NCBI GenBank assembly: GCA_029210815.1
Contig: JARGGB010000016.1
Location: 1-49,462, forward strand
DNA length: 49,462 nt
DNA from: Candidatus Brevefilum sp.
Lineage (GTDB): Bacteria; Chloroflexota; Anaerolineae; Anaerolineales; Anaerolineaceae
Reading direction: 5' to 3'
This document shows, in pieces, positions 16,353-23,932 of the stretch. Position 1 is the stretch's first letter. Every line of letters starts with the position of its first letter. Under the pieces are notes generated by a model. That model was given only the letters and a program-made list of their open reading frames with translations. It was not told the origin of the DNA and did not search any database. The translations under genes and the position numbers were made by a program.

Positions 16353-17672
16353 ATGGAAAATAAAGGTTTGAAATCCTGTTTAATCGTAGGCATTGGGATC
16401 CTCCTTATCGCTGGCGTTTTTGCTGCCGGCGTCGGTACAGGTTACTTCGCGCAAAGGCTTTTAAATCCAGCAACCATTGTTTCTGAGTCGTCAGAGTGTC
16501 CACCGTGTCCAGAACAAAGTTTTACCCTGGAACCTGAGCTGGAAAGCACAGAAGAAGTTATACCTTGCCCTGAATGCCCATACATTGACCCCTCAGGCTC
16601 AACCCCTGAAGAATACCAGGAATTGTTCGCCCCATTCTGGGAAACCTGGGATATTGTCCATCAGGAATACGTGGATCAACCAGTCGACGACCTGGCATTA
16701 ATGCGCGGCGCGATTGAGGGCATGCTTAACGCCCTGGGTGACCGGCACACCTCTTATATGAACCCTGATGAATTTGAACAGGCAAATGAATCCCTTGAAG
16801 GTGAATATGAGGGTATCGGCGCCTGGGTCGACATCACAGGTGACTATGTGCAGATCATCAGCCCGATGAAGGGCTCCCCCGCAGACGAAGCCGGCTTACA
16901 GCCAAATGACAAAGTAGTCGGCATTGATGGTGAAGATACGACCGGTGTACCCGGGGATCTTGTCCTTCAGCGAATTCTCGGCCCAGCAGGAACTGATGTG
17001 ACCCTCACTATCGAACGCGAGGATGAAATCTTCAATGTCACCATCACCCGGGGAAATATCGTTGTACCCACTGTCGATTATGAGATATTAGAAGACAATA
17101 TCGCTTATGTGGCACTTTACACATACGGTGATAATACAACAGAGCAGCTTCGTGAAGCCTTGACAGAATTGTTAAACCAGGATCCAGACGGATTGATTCT
17201 TGATTTACGGGATAACGGCGGCGGTTACCTCAACACAGCCATTCAAGTTGTCTCGGAATTCATTGGCGAAGGTGTGGTCATGTACGAACAATACGGAGAT
17301 GGTGAGACTTACAGCTACGAAGCCATTCCCGGTGGACTTGCCACAGAAATCCCCATGGTGGTACTTGTCAACGGCGGCACTGCTTCAGCTTCCGAAATCA
17401 CCGCTGGTGCTATTCAGGACCTGGAACGTGCGCCATTAGTGGGTACAACCACTTATGGTAAGGGTTCCGTGCAGACCTGGATCACCCTCGAGGATAATGC
17501 GGGCGGCGTACGTGTTACCATCGCCCGATGGCTCACCCCTGAGGGTCGTCAAATAAGCGAACAAGGATTGGAACCAGAATATATCGTTGAAATGACCCAG
17601 GAAGATTACGAACAGGGCTTGGATCCTCAGCTTGATAAAGCCATTGAGGTTCTGAAGGAGATAATTCAGTAA
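16353..17672 (+). CDS. C-terminal processing peptidase (S41, CtpA-like)
   Basis: A 439-residue secreted or membrane-anchored serine protease. Residues 8-35 form a signal/anchor helix. A short Cys/Pro region follows with two CxxC pairs (ECPPCP about 47-52 and PCPECP about 71-76), an S41 N-terminal helical domain, a PDZ domain (about 145-225) and the catalytic S41 domain. The Ser lies in GGTASASE (about 346-353) and the Lys in TTYGKGSVQT (about 370-379). It probably cleaves C-terminal tails of envelope proteins. The ATG at 16353 has AGGAG 5 nt upstream; the in-frame GTG at 16347 overlaps that site. Confidence 0.93.
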   Translation: MENKGLKSCLIVGIGILLIAGVFAAGVGTGYFAQRLLNPATIVSESSECPPCPEQSFTLEPELESTEEVIPCPECPYIDPSGSTPEEYQELFAPFWETWDIVHQEYVDQPVDDLALMRGAIEGMLNALGDRHTSYMNPDEFEQANESLEGEYEGIGAWVDITGDYVQIISPMKGSPADEAGLQPNDKVVGIDGEDTTGVPGDLVLQRILGPAGTDVTLTIEREDEIFNVTITRGNIVVPTVDYEILEDNIAYVALYTYGDNTTEQLREALTELLNQDPDGLILDLRDNGGGYLNTAIQVVSEFIGEGVVMYEQYGDGETYSYEAIPGGLATEIPMVVLVNGGTASASEITAGAIQDLERAPLVGTTTYGKGSVQTWITLEDNAGGVRVTIARWLTPEGRQISEQGLEPEYIVEMTQEDYEQGLDPQLDKAIEVLKEIIQ

Positions 17673-17693
17673 GTAACATTCAGGAAGGTGAAT

Positions 17694-18395
17694 ATGTTTC
17701 TACCCATGTTTAATATCAACTATTTGATCTACATGCTGCCAGCGCTCATATTTAGCATGATCGCACAGTTCTACATCAACAGCAGGTACGCCCATTGGGG
17801 GCAGGTGCGAAATCGTGCCGGTCTCACCGGGGTGCAGGTGGCACAACGATTAAGCGAGCGCCTGGGTATGTATGATTTAAAACTCAAAGGTGTCCAGGGA
17901 CAATTAACAGACCATTACGACCCACGCAATAATGTCCTCAGCCTTTCAAGGGACATCGCCCAGGGGCCAACAGTGGCTTCCATGGCGATCACTGCACATG
18001 AATTAGGGCACGCACTGCAGGATAAAGAAAATTATTTACCGATGAAAATTCGGTCTGCAATGGTGCCTGCCGTAAATATTGGTACGTCCCTTGGCTGGAT
18101 CCTGATCCTGATCGGCTTGCTGCTTAACCTTGGGAATTTAGCCTGGCTGGGTGTTTTCGCATTTTCCGCCGGTGCAATTTTTTCATTTGCAACACTGCCG
18201 GTTGAATTGAATGCTTCAAAGCGAGCAAAAAATATGCTGACTCAGAGCGGCATTATCCAATCGGAAGAAGAACGTAAGGGTGTCAGCCAGGTATTAAACG
18301 CCGCCGCCCTGACCTATGTCGCAGCCATTGCGTCTTCCGTCATGCAGCTTCTCTATTTTGCATCGCTTGCAGGCGGAGGCCGACGACGCAGGTAA
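17694..18395 (+). CDS. Neutral zinc metallopeptidase, YugP family
   Basis: A 233-residue membrane protein of the Zn_peptidase_2 (YugP) family. An N-terminal helix (residues 5-25) is followed by a soluble stretch with the zinc motif TAHELGHALQ (HExxH, about residues 101-110) and then two or three hydrophobic helices (about 125-175 and 205-225). The C-terminus is basic (GGGRRRR). Its substrate is unknown; family members are membrane metalloproteases. It begins 21 bp after the S41 protease stop, so the two are very likely one operon. The ATG at 17694 is preferred over GTG 17688 because AGGAAGG lies just before it. Confidence 0.9.
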   Translation: MFLPMFNINYLIYMLPALIFSMIAQFYINSRYAHWGQVRNRAGLTGVQVAQRLSERLGMYDLKLKGVQGQLTDHYDPRNNVLSLSRDIAQGPTVASMAITAHELGHALQDKENYLPMKIRSAMVPAVNIGTSLGWILILIGLLLNLGNLAWLGVFAFSAGAIFSFATLPVELNASKRAKNMLTQSGIIQSEEERKGVSQVLNAAALTYVAAIASSVMQLLYFASLAGGGRRRR

Positions 18396-18412
18396 TTTAA
18401 GAGTAATAAATG

Positions 18413-18440
18413 AAACGCCCCCAGATCGGGGGCGTTTTTT
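18413..18440 (+). terminator. Intrinsic terminator between convergent genes
   Basis: AAACGCCCCC and GGGGGCGTTT form a 10-bp stem with a 5-nt loop, followed by more T residues (T6 in total). It ends the protease operon and lies 8 bp from the stop of the converging TspO-like gene. Confidence 0.93.
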
Positions 18441-18447
18441 GTTTCTA

Positions 18448-19218
18448 CTAGACGTTGACATTTTCTAACTTCTTTGGCTTATAAAAGAAAGCTCGTCCCA
18501 GAGCAAGTGCAGCGATTAGAATCGCCAGGATCAGGGCAGCAATCGCGACCAGGTTGGTATTCCCCTGCTGCTTGACCCAGATGCCCACAAAAGCCCAGGT
18601 CAACACCAGGGTGTAAGCAACCTCACTCCGCTGAAAGATCATTATCGCCCCCAAAGCGGCAGCGATTAGGAGCATGATCACAGTCCAGATCGGCTGAGAA
18701 ATCGGGCCGCCTCGCCAACCAGAAACATACAAAACCTGGGCAGCATTTGCCACCGTCGCGACGGTAATCCAACCGAGATAAATGCTGAAGGGTGCAGCAA
18801 CAACAAGCTTTTCTGTGAGGATGAACTTTGCCTTTCCAATGCTTAATTTGAGATAAATGCCAATCAATGAAGCCAGCAGACCCAGCATGATGATGAGGGT
18901 GATTGGGAATTGCTCATAATGCCAGAAGAAAACCCAGGCACCATTGAACAGGTTTGCTGCCACAAACCACCAGGCGATAGAATCAATTTTTTCACTCGCC
19001 ATACCCTTTTTTGTCACACTATAAATGGCAAAAGCGACCAGAACTAAATAAATCAAGCCCCAAATTGAAAAGACGTATCCCGCAGGAACAAATAATACCG
19101 GGTATCGATCAGAAACTTCCCCCGTTGTTAACCCATTAATGGGTAATATATTCGCCAGGGCGTTCACCGTTAAAGTAAATACCAGGCTGACAATCATAAA
19201 AATTCGTTTAGGTTTCAT
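18448..19218 (-). CDS. TspO/MBR-like tryptophan-rich membrane protein
   Basis: A 256-residue membrane protein with about seven hydrophobic helices and many Trp residues, matching long 'tryptophan-rich sensory protein' relatives of TspO/MBR (classical TspO has about 160 residues and five helices). FSIWGLIYL (about residues 50-58) and WWFVAANLFNGAWVFFWHY (about 83-101) resemble the conserved Trp-rich segments. TspO proteins bind porphyrins and act in stress signalling; the ligand here is unknown. A strong AAAGGAG lies 6 nt before the ATG. It is divergent from the deacetylase gene. Confidence 0.75.
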   Translation of the reverse strand: MKPKRIFMIVSLVFTLTVNALANILPINGLTTGEVSDRYPVLFVPAGYVFSIWGLIYLVLVAFAIYSVTKKGMASEKIDSIAWWFVAANLFNGAWVFFWHYEQFPITLIIMLGLLASLIGIYLKLSIGKAKFILTEKLVVAAPFSIYLGWITVATVANAAQVLYVSGWRGGPISQPIWTVIMLLIAAALGAIMIFQRSEVAYTLVLTWAFVGIWVKQQGNTNLVAIAALILAILIAALALGRAFFYKPKKLENVNV

Positions 19219-19273
19219 ATAATCTCCTTTTTAATTTGATATTTAAGTCTATCATAATATACCAAAATTTTAA

Positions 19274-19301
19274 TTGACAGCTTAAGCGTTGCTAATATTA
19301 T
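19274..19301 (+). promoter_or_regulatory. Promoter of the deacetylase lipoprotein gene
   Basis: A perfect TTGACA (19274-19279), a 16-bp spacer and TATTAT (19296-19301, 5/6) point towards the deacetylase gene. A second possible start is the extended -10 TGTTATAAT at 19347-19355. From the first promoter the 5' leader would be about 135 nt. Confidence 0.6.
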
Positions 19302-19444
19302 AAGTAAGCCTGCACGAGGGTTAAGATGAAATTCTCAATTCAAAGGTGTTATAATATAACCTGATAAGAATTGTCATATTAACCGATGTCTTTTGTTTTC
19401 TAACAAATCAAAAACAATAGGTTTAATTGAAGGCTGCTGTTCAC

Positions 19445-20368
19445 ATGTCTAAATTTCGAGTTCGGTTCTTTATATTAACCGCCCTTCTTTCAAGCATACT
19501 ATTATTAAACGCTTGCAATCCTGCTCAGGGAAGATCGCTTGTGACAATCACAGTTACATCAACTGAAGAGTCAACGCCTACATCTGCCCCGCCAACTGCA
19601 ACCCAAACAATTCCACCGACCAGTACAGCAACCATCACACCGCTGCCGCCAACGCCTACAACCACGAATACGCCCACACCCAAATTGGTTTACAACGAAG
19701 CTGGGCAGATTGTTGCTCCCATCCTGCTCTACCACCACGTTGAGGGGCAGGAATTCAACAACCGGTACACCGTCTCCATTCCAGATTTCCGAGCGCAAAT
19801 AAAAGCTTTATCTGAGATGGGTTATACAACGATCTCTTTATCCTTATTCCTGGACGCTCTTTTAGAAGGTGCAGACCTGCCAGAAAAACCAATCCTGATA
19901 AGTTTTGATGATGGTCATAGAAGTGTCTATGAAAATGCCTTCCCAATAATGAAAGAATTCAACTTTACCGGGGTATTTTACATCGTTGCGAATCGCCTTG
20001 GCGGCGTTGAGAATTTTGTGGATGTCAAAGAGCTGAATGAAATGATGGATGCCGGGTGGGATATCGGCAGTCACGGTTTTTCCCATATAGATCTGACCCA
20101 GGCGCATGACAGCGTCGCAAAAGAAATCGGCGAATCCAAATCTCAGCTGAGCAATGCACTATCGACCCAGATACTAACCTTTGCATACCCCTTTGGCACC
20201 ATTGATCCGTTTCTCGCACAAAAAGTTAATGATTCCGGCTATCGGGCAGGGATGGGCCTGGGAACGAATATCGTTCATACCTGGCGTAATCTTTTCTATT
20301 TAGAACGTATCGAAATTTACGGTAATTACTCTCTCGAAGAATTTAAAGCCCGAATTTCGACGAACTAA
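19445..20368 (+). CDS. Polysaccharide deacetylase lipoprotein (NodB domain)
   Basis: A 307-residue lipoprotein. The signal peptide ends in the lipobox LNAC with Cys24 as the lipidated residue, so the protein is exported and membrane-anchored. A Thr/Pro-rich linker (about residues 35-80) leads to a NodB carbohydrate-esterase 4 domain with the metal and catalytic motifs ISFDDGHRS (about 152-160) and SHGFSH (His-x3-His, about 206-211). It probably removes acetyl groups from cell-surface or external glycans. The ATG at 19445 gives a standard signal peptide; an upstream in-frame TTG (19427) would add six residues before it. Confidence 0.92.
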   Translation: MSKFRVRFFILTALLSSILLLNACNPAQGRSLVTITVTSTEESTPTSAPPTATQTIPPTSTATITPLPPTPTTTNTPTPKLVYNEAGQIVAPILLYHHVEGQEFNNRYTVSIPDFRAQIKALSEMGYTTISLSLFLDALLEGADLPEKPILISFDDGHRSVYENAFPIMKEFNFTGVFYIVANRLGGVENFVDVKELNEMMDAGWDIGSHGFSHIDLTQAHDSVAKEIGESKSQLSNALSTQILTFAYPFGTIDPFLAQKVNDSGYRAGMGLGTNIVHTWRNLFYLERIEIYGNYSLEEFKARISTN

Positions 20369-20389
20369 CCAGCGAATATTCTAAAATAA

Positions 20390-21373
20390 TTACATGACCA
20401 AGGTCAGAAGTTGGTCCATATCCCCAACGACCTCCAGGCCGCCATTTTTCCCGGTCCCTTGATATAACACATCTCCCTTTACATTCGTTAACCGGATAAA
20501 AATTTCTGCATCCAGCGTCTCCAGGATTCGTCTGCCCATCTCTACTTTGGTAGGTGCATGCAGCACTCCTCCTCCCGCCCTAAAGGCTTGAATCTCCAAA
20601 TGATAATTCGTGTTCTGAACAACCAGGTTAACCTGTTCATCGTCAACTGATAAATGTTCGATTTTACTCCGGGTGTAAGTTGCAAAGCGCAAAATTTCCC
20701 CCTGGTACAACAATCCAATGATGAAACCGCCAAAGGAATTACGCAACCAGGGAATCACTGCAACCGAGAGCACCAGGCTCACGCCTGGAACATCAAAATG
20801 GTTACTCTGTCCCCATATCCACGCTGAAGGAAATTGCTTTCCCCAATCCTTTTCGATATAACCTTTACCGCCCGAAAAATCCACCAGTTGACCATCCATT
20901 TCTAAATGACCATCAATGGAATGATCCATACTAACCACACCATGATAACACTCCATAAACGGCACCCATGCAAACCAGCCCATCGCCCCGGGTGAGCTTA
21001 ATCGTACAGGCCACCGATTTAATCCTTCAAAAGTTAAGCTGCCCTGGACCTTCTGAAGATCATCATCCATTGCCAGGGTGATCTTCCCTGAAGCAAAAGT
21101 GTTAGAGCCAATTTGGATCTCAAATAAATCTTCTGCTGCGCTGAAGGCTTCGATGGGAAAGCGATGATAATGCACCCGTCGTTTCTCAGAATTAAAAAAT
21201 TGGATAAAACTATGGCTTTTTGTTTTGTCTTCAGATAAAAAGACTCCGGGAATAACTGCCAATCGCTGCTTTTCATTCTTACTGACCAGTTTGTAATACC
21301 ATCCCTCAAAAAAGGGAGGCTTTGTCTCAAAGCCATGATATCGCGAAGGATGTAAAATGTTTGACTTTATCAT
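20390..21373 (-). CDS. Tocopherol cyclase family protein
   Basis: A 327-residue protein with the two signature parts of the tocopherol-cyclase family: an N-terminal HGFETKPPFFEGWYYKL (residues 13-29) and a central KGYIEKDWGKQFPSAWIWGQ (about 170-189) in a beta-barrel/lipocalin-like fold. In plants and cyanobacteria these enzymes close the chromanol ring; in non-photosynthetic bacteria relatives have unknown roles. No tocopherol or plastoquinone genes are present here. No signal peptide or membrane helix is visible, so it is probably cytoplasmic. It shares an intergenic region with the head-GIN lipoprotein gene. Confidence 0.85.
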   Translation of the reverse strand: MIKSNILHPSRYHGFETKPPFFEGWYYKLVSKNEKQRLAVIPGVFLSEDKTKSHSFIQFFNSEKRRVHYHRFPIEAFSAAEDLFEIQIGSNTFASGKITLAMDDDLQKVQGSLTFEGLNRWPVRLSSPGAMGWFAWVPFMECYHGVVSMDHSIDGHLEMDGQLVDFSGGKGYIEKDWGKQFPSAWIWGQSNHFDVPGVSLVLSVAVIPWLRNSFGGFIIGLLYQGEILRFATYTRSKIEHLSVDDEQVNLVVQNTNYHLEIQAFRAGGGVLHAPTKVEMGRRILETLDAEIFIRLTNVKGDVLYQGTGKNGGLEVVGDMDQLLTLVM

Positions 21374-21460
21374 GAAAAACCTTTAGGGTTAGTTAACAAA
21401 GGTTCAATATTTATTTCGTTGATTTTATCCTTTATTTAGGATTACAGCAAACACAGGAAT

Positions 21461-21506
21461 TTTATACGTTCCTTATTGCAACTTTTCAAATTCAATATCG
21501 TATACT
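21461..21506. promoter_or_regulatory. Overlapping divergent promoters
   Basis: On the minus strand TTGAAA (21489-21484), 17 bp and TATAAA (21466-21461), both 5/6 matches, point to the tocopherol-cyclase-family gene. On the plus strand TTGCAA (21476-21481), a long 19-bp spacer and TATACT (21501-21506) point to the head-GIN lipoprotein gene. The two overlap, so polymerase binding to one should hinder the other. Confidence 0.5.
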
Positions 21507-21537
21507 TAAGTAGAAATAAAAAAGTGAAAGGGAAAAA

Positions 21538-22284
21538 ATGAACTGGAAAAAAGTACGAACGATATCAATCATAATCATGAGCAGCATCTTGCTGAGTGCT
21601 TGCGGAATCCCATACATCAATGTGACTCGCGGATCAGGCGTGGTCATAACACAAACCAGAGATGTCAGCGGCTTTGATTCCGTGCAGGTTGACGGTGCCG
21701 GTCAAATAATCATCCTCCAGGGAGAAGAAGAATCCCTTGAAATTCAGGCTGAAGATAATATTATTGACAGGCTTACATCTGAAGTTCAGGGGAACACCCT
21801 CGTTTTAGGCTACCGGGATTCTTTCTGGCGGAATTCAATCATCCCAACAAAAAAGATTGTCTATACAGTGACCATTGACGATTTGTCAGAAATAACGATC
21901 AACGGAGCAGCAGACCTGGAGATTGACTCCCTGGAAACTGGCACACTGGCATTGACCATTAATGGTGCAGGACAGGTTTCAATTGACCAATTATTCGCTG
22001 AAAGCTTAAATGTGAAGATCGCCGGTACGACTGACATGACGATCGCTGGACAGGTCACTCAGCAGCTTGTCAGCATTGAAGGCGCTGGCAATTATAAAGC
22101 TGGCGACCTCCAAACCAGCACCACATCCATCGAGATTGACGGTTTGGGCAGTGCCACAGTTTGGGCATCTGAAAGCCTTGACATCTCAATTGACGGCGGC
22201 GGCAACCTGCGTTATTACGGATCTCCCAACGTCACCCAGGATATCAATGGCTTTGGCGATATCGATAACCTTGGCGAAAAATAA
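21538..22284 (+). CDS. Head-GIN (DUF2807) domain lipoprotein
   Basis: A 248-residue exported lipoprotein. The signal peptide ends in the lipobox LSAC (Cys22). The rest is a right-handed beta-helix of the DUF2807 'putative auto-transporter adhesin, head GIN' type, starting GSGVVITQTRDVSGFDSVQV (residues 33-52), with repeated GAGQ/GAAD/GAGN and GLGS turns about every 20 residues. The function of this family is unsettled; an adhesive or scaffolding surface role is often proposed. The gene is followed by a hairpin and a small membrane-protein gene, possibly the same unit. Confidence 0.9.
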   Translation: MNWKKVRTISIIIMSSILLSACGIPYINVTRGSGVVITQTRDVSGFDSVQVDGAGQIIILQGEEESLEIQAEDNIIDRLTSEVQGNTLVLGYRDSFWRNSIIPTKKIVYTVTIDDLSEITINGAADLEIDSLETGTLALTINGAGQVSIDQLFAESLNVKIAGTTDMTIAGQVTQQLVSIEGAGNYKAGDLQTSTTSIEIDGLGSATVWASESLDISIDGGGNLRYYGSPNVTQDINGFGDIDNLGEK

Positions 22285-22304
22285 ATTTACAATTCTTCAT
22301 TAAC

Positions 22305-22330
22305 GAAGCCTGGGGATTGACTCAGGCTTC
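22305..22330 (+). terminator. Hairpin after the head-GIN gene, weak terminator at best
   Basis: GAAGCCTG and CAGGCTTC form an 8-bp stem with a 10-nt loop, 21 nt past the head-GIN stop. It is followed by TAGAAATAATC, not a T-tract, so it may attenuate or stabilise RNA more than terminate it. Confidence 0.4.
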
Positions 22331-22360
22331 TAGAAATAATCAATTGAAAAGGAGTACGTC

Positions 22361-22867
22361 ATGAATCGTAGAGCAAGTATTGTAAGCGGTTTCTTTCTTA
22401 TTTTGCTTGGTATCTTATTCCTCATCAGGGAGATTGCCCCACAGTATTTCCAATTTTGGGATTGGCCTTTTATTATCATTGGTCTGGGCTTTTTGTTCAT
22501 CATTTGGGCAATCGCAAGTGGGACAGGCGGACTGGCTGTCCCAGGTTCCATCCTTGCTGGCCTTGGCGGCATTTTCTATTACCAAAACATGACCGGGGAC
22601 TGGGAAAGCTGGACTTATATTTGGGCACTCATTCCAGGTTTTGTTGGCATCGGCATTATCATCAGCAGCCTGATTGATCGTAATTTCAAACAATCCATCA
22701 GTGCTGGTTTGATCCTGATTTTAATCAGTGCAATTATGCTGTTTTCCTTTGGGGCTGCTTTTGGATTGGACCCAGAATTCACAAAATATTGGCCGGCACT
22801 GCTGATTGCACTTGGGCTAATCTCATTGGTTCGTGCGCTTGTTGCCGGGAGTAAACGAAAGGTGTGA
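22361..22867 (+). CDS. Small multi-pass membrane protein (LiaF/DUF5668-like)
   Basis: A 168-residue protein made almost entirely of hydrophobic helices: about five, near residues 8-24, 33-52, 58-72, 86-106 and 115-165 (the last probably two). The opening pattern (basic N-terminus, GFFLILLGILFLI, then WDWPFIIIGLGFLFI) resembles the N-terminal membrane module of LiaF-type and DUF5668 proteins, which often sit beside head-GIN or cell-envelope stress genes. An AAAGGAG site lies 7 nt before the ATG. It lies 76 bp after the head-GIN gene; a shared envelope role is a guess. The exact family is uncertain. Confidence 0.7.
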   Translation: MNRRASIVSGFFLILLGILFLIREIAPQYFQFWDWPFIIIGLGFLFIIWAIASGTGGLAVPGSILAGLGGIFYYQNMTGDWESWTYIWALIPGFVGIGIIISSLIDRNFKQSISAGLILILISAIMLFSFGAAFGLDPEFTKYWPALLIALGLISLVRALVAGSKRKV

Positions 22868-22884
22868 AATTTCACCACACATCC

Positions 22885-22913
22885 TGGTATGAGGCCTTCA
22901 GGCCGATAGAATC
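22885..22913. repeat. Half copy of the inverted-repeat element
   Basis: TGGTATGAGGCCTTCAGGCC and the next bases match the left arm of the elements at 22946 and 23085, with the internal hairpin GGCCT-TC-AGGCC. No right arm follows, so this is a solo left end or a decayed copy. Confidence 0.75.
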
Positions 22914-22945
22914 GTCACAACAAAACGAATTGTCCAACCAAAAAC

Positions 22946-23039
22946 TGGAGTGAGGCTTCAGGCCGATAGGATCGCAATCTCGCAACATCAAGATATGTGG
23001 TGATAATCCAAGTATTTCGGGCTAAAGCCCCTCACTCCA
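22946..23039. repeat. Short inverted-repeat element, copy A (94 bp)
   Basis: The element begins TGGAGTGAGG and ends CCTCACTCCA, a perfect 10-bp terminal inverted repeat. Inside each end is a small palindrome, near GGCTTCAGGCC on the left and GGGCTAAAGCCC on the right. No coding capacity. The right 27 bp (23013-23039) are identical to copy B. Confidence 0.85.
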
Positions 23040-23044
23040 ATGGT

Positions 23045-23079
23045 ACACCTCTAAGAGCGCAGTAAAACTCCTTCAATAA
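23045..23079. repeat. 35-bp companion repeat, first copy
   Basis: This segment, starting ACACCTCTAAGAGCGC, is 30/35 identical to 23230-23264. Each copy follows one of the inverted-repeat elements, so the element plus companion look like a duplicated larger unit. Confidence 0.75.
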
Positions 23080-23084
23080 TAAAC

Positions 23085-23179
23085 TGGTATGAGGCCTTCA
23101 AGCCGATAGAATCAAATTCTCGCAATATCGAAATAACTTATAAAATTTCAATTATTTCGGGCTAAAGCCCCTCACTCCA
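23085..23179. repeat. Short inverted-repeat element, copy B (95 bp)
   Basis: Same layout as copy A: left end TGGTATGAGG (two changes from copy A), right end CCTCACTCCA, with internal palindromes near each end. The middle is AT-rich and diverged. The right 27 bp (23153-23179) match copy A exactly. Confidence 0.85.
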
Positions 23180-23229
23180 AGATTATCTATCGATTTTTTA
23201 TTTCTTCTTCATCCACGACCTAGAATGAC

Positions 23230-23264
23230 ACACCTCCAGGAGCGCCGCAAAACTCCTTCAGTAA
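23230..23264. repeat. 35-bp companion repeat, second copy
   Basis: Second copy of the segment at 23045-23079 with five substitutions. It lies 50 bp after copy B, whereas the first lies 5 bp after copy A, so about 45 bp were gained or lost between the two units. Confidence 0.75.
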
Positions 23265-23269
23265 AACGT

Positions 23270-23290
23270 CGGGATGAAGACCGCATCCCG
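23270..23290 (-). terminator. Probable terminator of the HIT gene
   Basis: CGGGATG and CATCCCG form a 7-bp stem with a 7-nt loop. Read on the minus strand it is followed by ACGTTTTA, a short T-tract. It lies 56 bp beyond the HIT stop. Confidence 0.5.
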
Positions 23291-23345
23291 CTCTACAATA
23301 CTTTAGTCTGCAAAAATTTTCTCAATTCCCCCAAAAAAATCAAAC

Positions 23346-23834
23346 TTACCCAATCGCCTCCCAGCTTTCTTTTACACGTCGATAAGTTTCCGGCAGGGAC
23401 TCGGGTAAAACCCGGGTATCTCCCACCGCTGACATAAAATTCGTATCCCCCATCCAGCGCGGCACGATATGCATGTGTAAGTGATCGGCAACACCGGCAC
23501 CTGCAACCTTCCCCAAATTTAAACCGACATTGAAGCCTTCAGGTGCATAAACTTTTTGCAGTACCGCCACAGCCTTGCTGGTAAAATCCATCATCTCCAC
23601 TCTGATTTGCCGGGATAATCCTTGCAAAGTGCTTTCATGAATGTAAGGCACGCACATTACATGTCCGCTTGTATAAGGATAGCGATTCAAAATCATAAAA
23701 ACATGCTCCCCACGGAAAAAGACCAGATTCTTAAAATCATCCTCGCCCGCAGCTGCAGAGCAAAAAATACATTTCTCTTTATCATGATTTTCTTGAATAT
23801 ATTTCATACGCCAGGGTGTCCAGATATGATCCAA
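23346..23834 (-). CDS. HIT-family nucleotide hydrolase/phosphorylase
   Basis: A 162-residue histidine-triad protein with the active-site motif HLHMHIVPRW (about residues 117-126) and an N-terminal CIFC pair (about residues 22-25) that may bind zinc. The opening HIWTPWRMKYI is typical of the Ap4A phosphorylase-like HIT branch, which acts on dinucleoside polyphosphates or nucleoside phosphoramidates. The only start I can place is a TTG at 23834, after an AAGGGA; no in-frame ATG precedes it before a stop. It is divergent from xseA. Confidence 0.92.
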   Translation of the reverse strand: MDHIWTPWRMKYIQENHDKEKCIFCSAAAGEDDFKNLVFFRGEHVFMILNRYPYTSGHVMCVPYIHESTLQGLSRQIRVEMMDFTSKAVAVLQKVYAPEGFNVGLNLGKVAGAGVADHLHMHIVPRWMGDTNFMSAVGDTRVLPESLPETYRRVKESWEAIG

Positions 23835-23878
23835 ATTTTTTATCCCTTAATGTTTTTATCGGCTGTCAGGTAAGATTA

Positions 23879-23920
23879 ATTGTATCAGATTATGAAATGC
23901 CCTGATTTGTTTGTTATACT
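23879..23920. promoter_or_regulatory. Divergent HIT / xseA promoters
   Basis: Minus strand: TGATACAAT, an extended -10 (TACAAT at 23884-23879), for the HIT gene. Plus strand: TGTTATACT, an extended -10 (TATACT at 23915-23920), for xseA, predicting a start near 23927, only about 6 nt before the ATG. Neither has a good -35. Confidence 0.5.
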
Positions 23921-23932
23921 TAGGCAGTAACC

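Noticed and set aside
22885-23264. CRISPR array
   Set aside because: Repeats are few, unequal in spacing and length, and have terminal inverted symmetry; no cas genes nearby.
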